DNA from: Micromonospora ureilytica | GTDB taxonomy: Bacteria; Actinomycetota; Actinomycetes; Mycobacteriales; Micromonosporaceae | Length of the DNA: 64,000 bases | Direction: 5' to 3' | Assembly: GCF_015751765.1 (NCBI RefSeq) | Contig: NZ_JADOTX010000001.1 | Location: 1,116,001 to 1,180,000, forward strand | Shown: piece by piece, positions 16,682 through 24,539 of the stretch | How the letters are laid out: every line of letters starts with the position of its first letter | How positions within the stretch are numbered: position 1 is the stretch's first letter | The notes under the pieces: generated by a model | The model's database searches: none | Told to the model about the DNA's origin: nothing | What the model saw: the letters and a program-made list of their open reading frames with translations, nothing else | Made by a program: the position numbers and the translations under genes

Positions 16682-17977
16682 TCATCCGACGCCGGCGGGG
16701 CCGATGCTGTCGGCCCCGTCGGCGTCGTGCACCGCGAGGATGGCCTCGGCCGCGTTCGCGGGCCCGTCGGTGGCCGCGTACCAGCGCTGGACCCGCTGGG
16801 CCGCCTCGCGGTAGGACGGGTCGGCCAGCATCTCCGTGACGAGCGCGGCCAGCCGCGCGCCCACGTGCCTCGGCGCCAGCAGGCGCGCCGCGCCGATCCG
16901 CTCCAGCAGCGCGAGGTTCAGATCCTGCTCCGGTTGGAGCGGAAAGCCGAGCACCGGAGTGCCACCGGCCATCGCGGTCTGCACGCTGCCCTGCCCGCCG
17001 GCGGTGACCGCCAGGTCCACCGCCGGCATGATCAGATGGCTGGGCAGCACGCCGCCCACCATGACCCTGTCGTCGGCCATGTCGTGCAGGTCGTGATGGG
17101 TGCCGGCGACCAGCACGCGCACCGGCAACGCGGCGATGGTCGTCACGACCCGCCGCACGAATCCGACCTCCGTCGAGTTGACCGCCACGTAGACGACCGG
17201 GCCGGGCTCGGCGAGGAAACGGGCGACCCGGTCCGGCAGAGGCAGGTCCAGCCGGGCGTAGAGCGGCCCGACGCAGCGCAGCCGCGTCCCCGCGCGGTAG
17301 CCGGACCGGCCGTTCGGCCGCCAGTCGGCCACCTCCGTGGCGGGCACGCCCAGCACCTCCGGCACCTCCGGTATGAGGGCCAGGTCGCCGAGGACCAGCG
17401 AGGCGAGGCTGGGCACGGGCGGAACGCCCAACTCGGCGGCCAGTCGGTTGAACCCACCGCAGTAGAAGCCGACCCGGGGTGGCAGGGCGTTCGACAGCCG
17501 GCGCAGCAGGCGCGCCGGCAGCAGGCCGAAGTGGGCTTGGCTCGGGGCCGGCAGCAGTCCGCGCTCGAACACCGGCGGCACCCAGCTGCCGGCGTGCTCG
17601 GTGACCAGCGCGGCGCCAGCCAGCCTGGTGGACAGCAGGGTGGTCAGGGTGAAACCGGTGACCACCGTACGAATGTCGTGCCGGCGGAAGTACTCGGTCT
17701 CGGCGGCGACGTACTCGCGCATCTCCCGATCGGTGTACATGCTCTGCCCGACGTACCCCATGCCGATCTCGTCGCGGATGAACCTGGCGCACCTCTCCGG
17801 CGTCATCCGTGGGCCGACGATGTCGTACGGCACGCCGACGTCGCGGAGAACGTGCTCGTAGGTGCCGCCGTGCGTGGCGATTCTGGCGGCCACTCCGCGC
17901 TGGCGTAGCGCGCGGTAGATCTCCAACATGCGTGAGGTGGCGGACAGGAAGCCGCAGTGCGGCATGAGGCAGATCAT
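16682..17977 (-). CDS. GT1-family (MGT/YjiC-like) glycosyltransferase
   Basis: The 431-residue GT-B glycosyltransferase has an N-terminal acceptor domain beginning MICLMPHCGFLSATSRM. Its C-terminal nucleotide-sugar domain holds VMVGGVLPSHLIMPAVDLAVTAGG followed by QGSVQTAMAGGTPVLGFPLQ. The usual histidine of the HGGxGT loop is replaced here by TAGGQGS. No acceptor can be named. Its ATG overlaps the larC stop (ATGA), so it is translated with the nickel-pincer cofactor genes rather than with the convergent halogenase/HPG operon. Confidence 0.82.
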   Translation of the reverse strand: MICLMPHCGFLSATSRMLEIYRALRQRGVAARIATHGGTYEHVLRDVGVPYDIVGPRMTPERCARFIRDEIGMGYVGQSMYTDREMREYVAAETEYFRRHDIRTVVTGFTLTTLLSTRLAGAALVTEHAGSWVPPVFERGLLPAPSQAHFGLLPARLLRRLSNALPPRVGFYCGGFNRLAAELGVPPVPSLASLVLGDLALIPEVPEVLGVPATEVADWRPNGRSGYRAGTRLRCVGPLYARLDLPLPDRVARFLAEPGPVVYVAVNSTEVGFVRRVVTTIAALPVRVLVAGTHHDLHDMADDRVMVGGVLPSHLIMPAVDLAVTAGGQGSVQTAMAGGTPVLGFPLQPEQDLNLALLERIGAARLLAPRHVGARLAALVTEMLADPSYREAAQRVQRWYAATDGPANAAEAILAVHDADGADSIGPAGVG

Positions 17978-19281
17978 GCGGTCGTCGCTTCCGAGAGCGG
18001 CCCGGCCTCCGGCGGGGCGCCGGCGCCGCGGGCGACCGCCCGTACCTCGTCCAGCACCCTGGCGACCGGCACGTCCGCGCGCTGGGCGACGGCCAGGGCG
18101 TCGTCGTACTCCGGCTGCACGCTGACCAGACGGTCACCCAGGTAACCGCGCTTGACCCGCACGGCCGCGTCGCCGTACGGCATGGCTATCTGGTCGCGGC
18201 GCAGCCGGCGACGCTGCACGGTGGACACCCGAACGCCGAGCGTGCCGGTGTAGGTGAACACCAGCCGGCAGACCAGGTCGAGCTGCGCCGGCGCGGTCAG
18301 CACGCTGAGCAGTTGCCCCGGTCGACCCTTTCGCATCAGGACGGGAGTGCACCAGGCGTCCGCCGCGCCGACCGCCCGCAACTGCTCCAGCAGGTCTGGC
18401 CAGACCCGCGGGTCCACATCGTCGATGGTGGTGTCGACCCGGTGCAGCGGCTCGCCCAGCCATGGTGTGCCGTCGGCGTCGCGGTCGGCGGACGTGCCCA
18501 CGAGCACCCGCAGGATGTTGGGATGGCCGGGCGGGTCCTTGGTGCCGGCGCCGACGCCGACCGAATGGGGCACCAACGCCGGTGGGGGCCCCCAGCTGGT
18601 GGCGATGGTGGCGAGCAGGGCCGCGCCCGACGGCGTGCACAGCTCCATCGCGGCCGGATGGGCGGCGATCGGGGCGCCGGCGCCGCTGAGGATCTCCAGG
18701 ACGGCGGGCACGGGCACCGGCATCGGGCCGTGCCCGGTGCGGACCGTGCCGGAGCCCACCGCGACCGGACCGACCACCCGGGCGGGCGCGTCGAGCAGGC
18801 CCAGATCAGCCAGCGCGAGGGCGCAACCGACCAGGTCGACCACCGCGTCGAGGGCACCGACCTCGTGGAAGTGAATGTCCGCCAGCGGCACGCCGTGGAC
18901 TCGCGCCTCGGCCCGCGCCAGCGTGTTGAAGGCGGAAACCGCGAACGCGTGCACCGCCGGCGGGAGGGCGGCGCGGGTGATGATCGCGGTCACCGCCGCC
19001 AGGTCGCGGTGGGTGCCGGAGTCGGGTGCCGTGACGATCAGCCGAGCAGCGCGCAGGCCGTGCCGGCGTACGGCTTCCAGCTCCAGTGCGACCGGCTCGA
19101 CCGCGAGTCGCGCCACGCCCTGCCGCACGGCGGCCAGGCTCGCGCCCGCGTCGAGCAGCGCGGCCAGCAGCATGTCGCCGGCGGCGCCGTTGCTGGGGTC
19201 GACCCACAGGGCGGCCGGTCCGGTCGCCGCGCCCGCCTCCGCCGCCTCGGCCGGCTCGGCCGTCGTGAGCAGCTCAGTCAT
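17974..19281 (-). CDS. larC: LarC, nickel insertion protein for the nickel-pincer nucleotide cofactor
   Basis: The 435-residue LarC-family protein has ALWVDPSNGAAGDMLLAALLDAG at the N-terminus, the HFHEVGALDAVVDLVG motif near residues 125-140, and a C-terminal domain containing TTIDDVDPRVW. LarC is a CTP-dependent nickel insertase that metallates the thio-carboxylated pincer nucleotide. In Lactiplantibacillus plantarum it is made from two frames by frameshifting; here it is one continuous frame. ATG at 19281 overlaps the larB stop by 4 bp, and the frame upstream is low-complexity shadow. Confidence 0.9.
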   Translation of the reverse strand: MTELLTTAEPAEAAEAGAATGPAALWVDPSNGAAGDMLLAALLDAGASLAAVRQGVARLAVEPVALELEAVRRHGLRAARLIVTAPDSGTHRDLAAVTAIITRAALPPAVHAFAVSAFNTLARAEARVHGVPLADIHFHEVGALDAVVDLVGCALALADLGLLDAPARVVGPVAVGSGTVRTGHGPMPVPVPAVLEILSGAGAPIAAHPAAMELCTPSGAALLATIATSWGPPPALVPHSVGVGAGTKDPPGHPNILRVLVGTSADRDADGTPWLGEPLHRVDTTIDDVDPRVWPDLLEQLRAVGAADAWCTPVLMRKGRPGQLLSVLTAPAQLDLVCRLVFTYTGTLGVRVSTVQRRRLRRDQIAMPYGDAAVRVKRGYLGDRLVSVQPEYDDALAVAQRADVPVARVLDEVRAVARGAGAPPEAGPLSEATTA

Positions 19282-19970
19282 TTCGCGGCCGCGCAGCTCG
19301 ACATGCGGCGGGCGATCCGGGCGGCGGCGACGCCGGCGCCGAAGCCGTTGTCCACATTGACCGTCAACACGCCCGGCGCACACGAGTTCAGTGTGGCCAG
19401 CCACGCGGTCAGACCGTCCAGGTGCCAGCCGTAGCCGACGCTGGTGGGCACCGCGATCAGCGGGCTGCCGATCAGTCCGCCGAGGACGGACGGCAGTGCG
19501 GCCTCCATCCCGGCGATCGCCACGACGACGTCGGCGCGGGCGATGCGGTCACGCTCGGCCAGTAGTCGGTGCAGGCCGGCCACACCCACGTCCACCACGA
19601 GGTCCGGTCTGGCGCCGAAGACGGCCACAGTGGCCGCGCACTCGCGGGCTACCGGTAGGTCGCTCGTGCCGCCGCAGGCGATGGCGACCGTGCCCACGGG
19701 CGTCCGGGCGGGGCCGACCACCGCGACCCGGCACACGGGGTCCACCACATCGGCGCCGAACTCGTCGGCGCAGCGGGCCATGGCCTCGTCGCTGAGCCGG
19801 GTGGCGAGGATCGGCGTGTCGGGGTGGGCGACGCGCAACGCGCGCATCGCGCCGGTCACCTGCTCGGGGGTTTTGCCCGCGCCGTAAACCACCTCGGGGT
19901 CGCCGGTGCGCGACAGACGGTCCACGTCCATCCGTGCGAATCCTAGGTCGATGAATTCCGGTGCGGACAC
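19278..19970 (-). CDS. larB: LarB, nicotinate adenine dinucleotide carboxylase/hydrolase
   Basis: The 230-residue protein has the conserved PurE-like C-terminal half of LarB: AIACGGTSDLPVA, VVVAIAGMEAALPSVLGGLIGSPLIAVPTSVGYG, and NSCAPGVLTVNVDNGFGA. LarB carboxylates the pyridinium of NaAD and hydrolyses the phosphoanhydride, the first step of nickel-pincer cofactor synthesis. GTG at 19970 follows GGAAGGAG. It heads the operon larB-larC-glycosyltransferase and is divergent from larE, with only 28 bp between start codons. Confidence 0.92.
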   Translation of the reverse strand: MSAPEFIDLGFARMDVDRLSRTGDPEVVYGAGKTPEQVTGAMRALRVAHPDTPILATRLSDEAMARCADEFGADVVDPVCRVAVVGPARTPVGTVAIACGGTSDLPVARECAATVAVFGARPDLVVDVGVAGLHRLLAERDRIARADVVVAIAGMEAALPSVLGGLIGSPLIAVPTSVGYGWHLDGLTAWLATLNSCAPGVLTVNVDNGFGAGVAAARIARRMSSCAAAK

Positions 19971-19986
19971 CTCACGCTCCTTCCAG

Positions 19987-19992
19987 TACTGT
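19987..19992 (+). promoter_or_regulatory. Candidate -10 element for a leaderless larE transcript
   Basis: TACTGT lies 6 nt before the larE GTG (19999), the spacing expected if transcription starts at the start codon. No Shine-Dalgarno sequence precedes this GTG. A weak -35 (CGGACA, 19964-19969) would lie in the first codons of larB, so larB and larE promoters must overlap. Confidence 0.4.
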
Positions 19993-19998
19993 CGAACT

Positions 19999-20844
19999 GT
20001 GAGACCTGATGATTGGGCCTGCGGGGCGGCGGATCAGCTCGTCGCGGAATTCACACGATACGGCAAAACGCTCGTGGCATTCTCCGGTGGCGTGGACTCC
20101 AGCGTCGCCCTCGCGGCGGCGGTGCGGGCTCTGGACCCGGCCGATGTCGCGGCGGTGACGGCGGTCTCGGCCGCGGTTCCCGCCGCTGAGGTGGCCGCGG
20201 CCCGCGACTTCTGCGCCGGGCTCGGCGTGGCGCACCACGTGCTCGGCACCCGCGAGATGGAGGTCGAGGGCTACCGCGAGAACGGCCCGCGCCGGTGCTA
20301 CTTCTGCAAGAGCACGCTCATCGACGCGGTGCGTGAGCTGGCCGACCGGCTCGGCTTCCAGACCGTGGTGACCGGCACGAACGCCTCGGACGTGGTGGCC
20401 GGCTTCCGACCCGGGATCGCGGCCGCCGCCGAGCGTGCCGCCCGTACACCGTTGGCCGACCTGGCGATGGACAAGCCGACGGTGCGCGCGGTGGCCCGGC
20501 TCTGGGGGCTGGACACGGCCGCCAAGCCGGCCGCCGCGTGCCTGGCCAGCCGCATCGCGTACGGCGTGGCCATCTCGCCGGCCCGGCTGGCCCGGGTGGA
20601 GTTGGCCGAGTCGGCCGCGCGCCGCCTGCTGGACCCGCACGGGGTGGTCGACCTGCGGGTCCGTGACCTGGGCGACGGCGTGCGCCTGGAGGTCGACGCG
20701 CCCGCCGTGGAGCGGGCCCGAGGCGACCAGCGACTCGTGGCGGCCATCCGCGCGGCCGGGTTCCCCGACGAGCCGATCACCGTCGAGGCGTTCCGCTCCG
20801 GATCGATGAACGAGCTGCTCCACGACCCGGACCACTGGCGCTGA
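19999..20844 (+). CDS. larE: LarE, ATP-dependent sulfur-inserting enzyme for the nickel-pincer cofactor
   Basis: The 281-residue PP-loop ATPase has SGGVDSS at 29-35. It has three cysteines in conserved places: Cys100 and Cys103 in RRCYFCK, and Cys181 in ACLASR. LarE adenylates pyridinium dicarboxylate mononucleotide and converts its carboxylates to thiocarboxylates. The last cysteine aligns with the sacrificial Cys176 of L. plantarum LarE; the extra CxxC pair resembles LarE proteins reported to bind a [4Fe-4S] cluster. The GTG start has no Shine-Dalgarno sequence and may be leaderless. Confidence 0.9.
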   Translation: MRPDDWACGAADQLVAEFTRYGKTLVAFSGGVDSSVALAAAVRALDPADVAAVTAVSAAVPAAEVAAARDFCAGLGVAHHVLGTREMEVEGYRENGPRRCYFCKSTLIDAVRELADRLGFQTVVTGTNASDVVAGFRPGIAAAAERAARTPLADLAMDKPTVRAVARLWGLDTAAKPAAACLASRIAYGVAISPARLARVELAESAARRLLDPHGVVDLRVRDLGDGVRLEVDAPAVERARGDQRLVAAIRAAGFPDEPITVEAFRSGSMNELLHDPDHWR

Positions 20845-20876
20845 GCGACGGCGCGGTTTTTTCGCGCATCGGTGGG

Positions 20877-20905
20877 CTGACGCGAGGCTCGATTGACGCT
20901 ATCCT
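20877..20905 (+). promoter_or_regulatory. Promoter for a leaderless acyl-reductase transcript
   Basis: CTGACG (20877-20882) and TATCCT (20900-20905) are spaced 17 bp. The GTG start of the reductase gene follows the -10 box by 6 nt, with no room for a ribosome-binding site. This is the same arrangement as at larE. Confidence 0.5.
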
Positions 20906-20911
20906 CGGCTG

Positions 20912-23236
20912 GTGAATTACAACCCGGGCGACCAACCCGTCACGCCGAACTGGTCTCTCGACGGTGCGCACGTGCTCCTCACCGGGGTGACCGGGTTCCT
21001 GGGGCAGGCATCGCTGGAGCGGCTGCTCGCCGACCACCCCAACACCCGGGTGACGGTGCTGGTGCGCGGTCGGGGCGCGACATCGGGCGCCGACCGTGTC
21101 GCCGGGTTGACGCGCAAGCCGGTGTTCCGCACGCTGCGCCGCCGCATTGGCGGGCCGGCGCTCGCGGAGCTGCTGGCCGAGCGCGTCACGGTCATCGAGG
21201 GCGACCTCACCGACGCCGTGCCGGCGCTGCCCGAGGACCTGACCACTGTCATCCACTGTGCGTCCACGGTGTCCTTCGACCCGCCGATCGACGACGCGTT
21301 CCAGGTCAACGTCGGCGGTCTGGTCAACCTCTACGACGCGATCGTCGCGCTGCCACGGCGTCCGCACGTGCTGCACGTCTCCACGGCCTACGTCGCCGGC
21401 GCCCGCAAGGGTGTCGTGGCGGAGGCGCCACTTGACCATGACGTCGACTGGGACGCCGAGCTCACCGCCGCGCTGGCCGCCCGCGCCGAGGTGGAGCGCG
21501 CCTCCCGCCGTCCGGAGGCACTGCGCACGCTGTTGGCCGAGGCCCGCGCCGAGCACGGCAAGGCCGGCCCGCAGGCGACGGCGCGGGCCGCGGAGGAGGC
21601 GCGGCGCCGACGGGTGACCGAGCGGCTTGTCGACTACGGCAGACTGCGGGCGCACAGCGTCGGCTGGCCGGATGTCTACACGTTCACCAAGGCGCTGGGG
21701 GAGCGGGTCGCCGAGCAGTACGCCCGCGACGAAGGGCTGCGCGTCTCCGTCGTGCGCCCGGCGATCGTGCAGAGCGCCCTGCGTCACCCGTTCCCCGGCT
21801 GGTTCGACTCCTTCAAGATGGTGGATCCGATCATCCTGTCGTACGGGCGCGGCACGCTGCCGGACTTCCCGGGCCTGCCCGACGCGGTGGTGGACATCGT
21901 CCCCATCGACCTGGTCACCAACGCTCTCCTCGCGGTCGCGGCCGTCGAGCCGGAACCCGGCACGCCGGTCTACTACCACGTCGGCACCGGCGCGCGGAAT
22001 CCGCTCACCCAACGCCAGCTGGACGAGAACATCCGCAACTACTTCCGCCGTCATCCGCTGCCCGAGGCGGGTCGGGGCCACATCGCGGTGCCGACCTGGC
22101 GGTTTCCCGGTGCCAGCCAGATCGAGCGGAGACTGCGCGCCGGTGAGCGCGCCGTCTCGTTCGCCGAACGGGCGCTGCTGCGGCTACCGGCCTCGCCGCG
22201 CACGCGGGACTGGATGACGAAGGTGCACAAGGAGACCAAGCGGATCGAGTCGCTGCGCCGGCTGTCCACCCTCTACGGCGTCTACACCGAGGTAGAGGCC
22301 ATCTATACCGACGGCAACGTGCTGGCGCTGCACCGCCGATTGCCCGATGAGGTGGTCAGCCGGGGCAGCTTCGACGCCGCCGAGGTGGACTGGCCGCACT
22401 ACCTACAGGAGGTGCACTGCCCGAGCATCACCGCGCTGTTGAGGCAGTCGGTGACCCGGCGTCCCCGCTCCAACAGGCGCGGGCAGCTGCCGGAGGGCCG
22501 CGACACCGTGGCGGTCTTCGACCTGGAGGGCACGGTGGTGGCGTCCAACCTCATCGAGGCTTTCCTGTGGGCCCGCCTGGCCGACCGGCCGAAGGGCACC
22601 TGGGCCAGGGAACTCGCCGCGCTCGCCGGCGCCGCGCCGCGCTATCTGCGCGCCGAGCAGCGCAGCCGCGGCGAGTTCATCCGAACCTTCATGCGACGGT
22701 ACGCCGGCGCCTCGGAGGATGCCCTGCGTGAACTGATCAGGGACCGGCTGGGTGACGCGCTGCTGCGGCGGTCGCTGCCGGAGGCGATCCGGCAGGTTCG
22801 CGCGCATCGTGCGGCCGGCCACCGCACGATCCTGATCACCGGCACCGCGGACATCCTCATCGAATCGCTGCGGCCGCTGTTCGACGACGTGGTCGCGAGC
22901 CGGCTGCACGTGCGCGACGGCGTGCTGACCGGCTTCCTGGCCGCTCCACCACTTGTGGGCGAGGCCCGACTGGCCTGGCTCCGCCAGCACGCCGAGGACA
23001 TCGGCGCCGACCTGAGCAGCTCGTACGCGTACGGCGACAGCTTCTCCGACCGATCACTTCTTGAGGGGGTGGGCAATCCGGTGGCCGTCAACCCCGATCC
23101 CAAGCTGTTCCGGCACGCCAAGCGCCACAACTGGCGCATCGAGGAGTGGGGTGGTCACACGGTCGGTCCGGTCGAGACGATGGTGGAGCTGACCACGTCG
23201 GCTGCCGGCCCCGGCGCGCGGGGAGCGGCCCGATGA
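20912..23236 (+). CDS. Fatty acyl-CoA/thioester reductase (extended SDR) fused to a HAD-IB phosphatase-like domain
   Basis: This is a 774-residue two-part protein. Residues 20-510 form an extended SDR: nucleotide loop TGVTGFLG at 24-31, catalytic YxxxK at Tyr256/Lys260, and a C-terminal segment like the FAR_C domain of fatty acyl-CoA reductases. Residues about 530-760 form a HAD-IB/SerB-like domain, with nucleophile Asp537 in FDLEGT, TGTADILIESL, and YGDSFSDRSLL. The second acidic residue of DxDGT is Glu539 rather than Asp. The SDR part should reduce an acyl thioester to aldehyde or alcohol; the HAD part may act on a phosphorylated lipid or be regulatory. GTG at 20912 appears leaderless. Confidence 0.8.
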   Translation: MNYNPGDQPVTPNWSLDGAHVLLTGVTGFLGQASLERLLADHPNTRVTVLVRGRGATSGADRVAGLTRKPVFRTLRRRIGGPALAELLAERVTVIEGDLTDAVPALPEDLTTVIHCASTVSFDPPIDDAFQVNVGGLVNLYDAIVALPRRPHVLHVSTAYVAGARKGVVAEAPLDHDVDWDAELTAALAARAEVERASRRPEALRTLLAEARAEHGKAGPQATARAAEEARRRRVTERLVDYGRLRAHSVGWPDVYTFTKALGERVAEQYARDEGLRVSVVRPAIVQSALRHPFPGWFDSFKMVDPIILSYGRGTLPDFPGLPDAVVDIVPIDLVTNALLAVAAVEPEPGTPVYYHVGTGARNPLTQRQLDENIRNYFRRHPLPEAGRGHIAVPTWRFPGASQIERRLRAGERAVSFAERALLRLPASPRTRDWMTKVHKETKRIESLRRLSTLYGVYTEVEAIYTDGNVLALHRRLPDEVVSRGSFDAAEVDWPHYLQEVHCPSITALLRQSVTRRPRSNRRGQLPEGRDTVAVFDLEGTVVASNLIEAFLWARLADRPKGTWARELAALAGAAPRYLRAEQRSRGEFIRTFMRRYAGASEDALRELIRDRLGDALLRRSLPEAIRQVRAHRAAGHRTILITGTADILIESLRPLFDDVVASRLHVRDGVLTGFLAAPPLVGEARLAWLRQHAEDIGADLSSSYAYGDSFSDRSLLEGVGNPVAVNPDPKLFRHAKRHNWRIEEWGGHTVGPVETMVELTTSAAGPGARGAAR

Positions 23237-24489
23237 TGCCGGCCCTGGAATACCGCCAGTCCACCCCCCGCTTCCTCGCCGCCCGTGGCGCCAGCTCCAC
23301 CCGGCTCGGCGGTCGGATGTCCGGCGTGCTGGCCAGCAACGTGGCGCCGCTTCGTCTGGTGCACCGCGCCGAGCCCAGCCTGCCCGCCGGCGAGTGGGTT
23401 CGGCTGCGGCCGTTGCTGTCCGGCATCTGCGGCTCGGACGTCAGCCTGTTGACGGGCCGCTCGTCGCCATACTTCGGCGCTGTCGTGTCGATGCCGTTCG
23501 TGCCCGGGCACGAGGTGGTCGCGGAGACCCTGGACGACCTGCCCGGCCTGGCCAAGGGCAGCCGCGTGGTGGTCGACCCGGTGCTGTCCTGCGCGGTGCG
23601 TGGCGGCACGCCCTGCCGCTGGTGCGTCGCGGGGCAGCACAGCCGGTGCGACCGGGTGACCGCCGGTCGCGTCTCCGCCGGCCTGCAGACCGGCTACTGC
23701 ACCGACACCGGCGGCGGCTGGGGTCGACAGATGGTCGCCCACGCCGCCCAGTTGCACCAGGTGCCGGACACGTTGGACGACCGCCGGGCGGTGCTCGTCG
23801 AGCCGCTGGCCTGCGCGGTGCATTCGGTCCGCCGGGCGAACGTGCCGGCGGGCGCGGCCGTGTTGATCGTCGGCGCCGGCACGGTGGGACTGCTGACCCT
23901 GCTGGCGTTGCGCGCCCTGACCAAGGCCGGCCCCATCTACGTGGTCGCCAAGCACGCGCACCAGCACGCCCGGGCCCGCGAGCTCGGGGCGACCGAGGTG
24001 TTCCAGCCGTCCCGCGCTGCCCGTGCGGTGCGCCGCGCCTGCGGTGGCACGCTGGAGCAGCCCATGATCGGCGGTGACTTCCTGCTCGGCGGTGCGGATG
24101 TGGCGTTCGAGTGCACAGGCGCCGGGTCCGGTCTGGACATGGCGCTGCGGCTGGTCCGCGCCGGCGGCACGGTGCTGCTGTCCGGGATGCCCTCCGGCGG
24201 CGTGGACCTGACACCGGTGTGGTTCCGGGAGTTGAACCTCGTCGGGTCGTACGCCTCCAGCGGCAGCGCGACGAGCCCGGCCGCCGGGCCCGAGACCGAT
24301 GAGCAGGGGACCGCCGAGCCCGCTGGTGGCGCGTTCGCCGAGGCCATGGCGCTGGCCGCCGAGGCTCCTCTGGACGGCTACGTCGACGCGATCTACCCGC
24401 TGTCGCGCTGGCGGGAGGCGCTCGGTCACGCCGCCAAGGCTGGGCAGTTGGGCGCCGTCAAGGTCGCCTTCGACCCCAGCCGGAACTGA
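23233..24489 (+). CDS. Zinc-dependent medium-chain alcohol dehydrogenase
   Basis: The 418-residue MDR enzyme has its catalytic zinc site in GICGSDVSLL and PGHEVV. A cysteine-rich structural zinc loop (SCAVRGGTPCRWCVAGQHSRC) and a Rossmann VGAGTVGLL near residue 217 are present. It should interconvert an alcohol and an aldehyde or ketone with NAD(P). ATG 23233 overlaps the reductase stop (ATGA), so the two are coupled; a fatty or amino-alcohol/aldehyde intermediate made by the reductase is a natural substrate. An unusual glycine/threonine-rich insertion lies near residues 355-380. Confidence 0.85.
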   Translation: MMPALEYRQSTPRFLAARGASSTRLGGRMSGVLASNVAPLRLVHRAEPSLPAGEWVRLRPLLSGICGSDVSLLTGRSSPYFGAVVSMPFVPGHEVVAETLDDLPGLAKGSRVVVDPVLSCAVRGGTPCRWCVAGQHSRCDRVTAGRVSAGLQTGYCTDTGGGWGRQMVAHAAQLHQVPDTLDDRRAVLVEPLACAVHSVRRANVPAGAAVLIVGAGTVGLLTLLALRALTKAGPIYVVAKHAHQHARARELGATEVFQPSRAARAVRRACGGTLEQPMIGGDFLLGGADVAFECTGAGSGLDMALRLVRAGGTVLLSGMPSGGVDLTPVWFRELNLVGSYASSGSATSPAAGPETDEQGTAEPAGGAFAEAMALAAEAPLDGYVDAIYPLSRWREALGHAAKAGQLGAVKVAFDPSRN

Positions 24490-24539
24490 TCCAGCAATCC
24501 GACGCACAAGCACGAGCCGGAACGACGAGAGGACATTTC

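Noticed and set aside
17974..19404. Programmed frameshift in larC, as in Lactiplantibacillus
   Set aside because: One uninterrupted frame encodes both halves of LarC, so no frameshift is needed.
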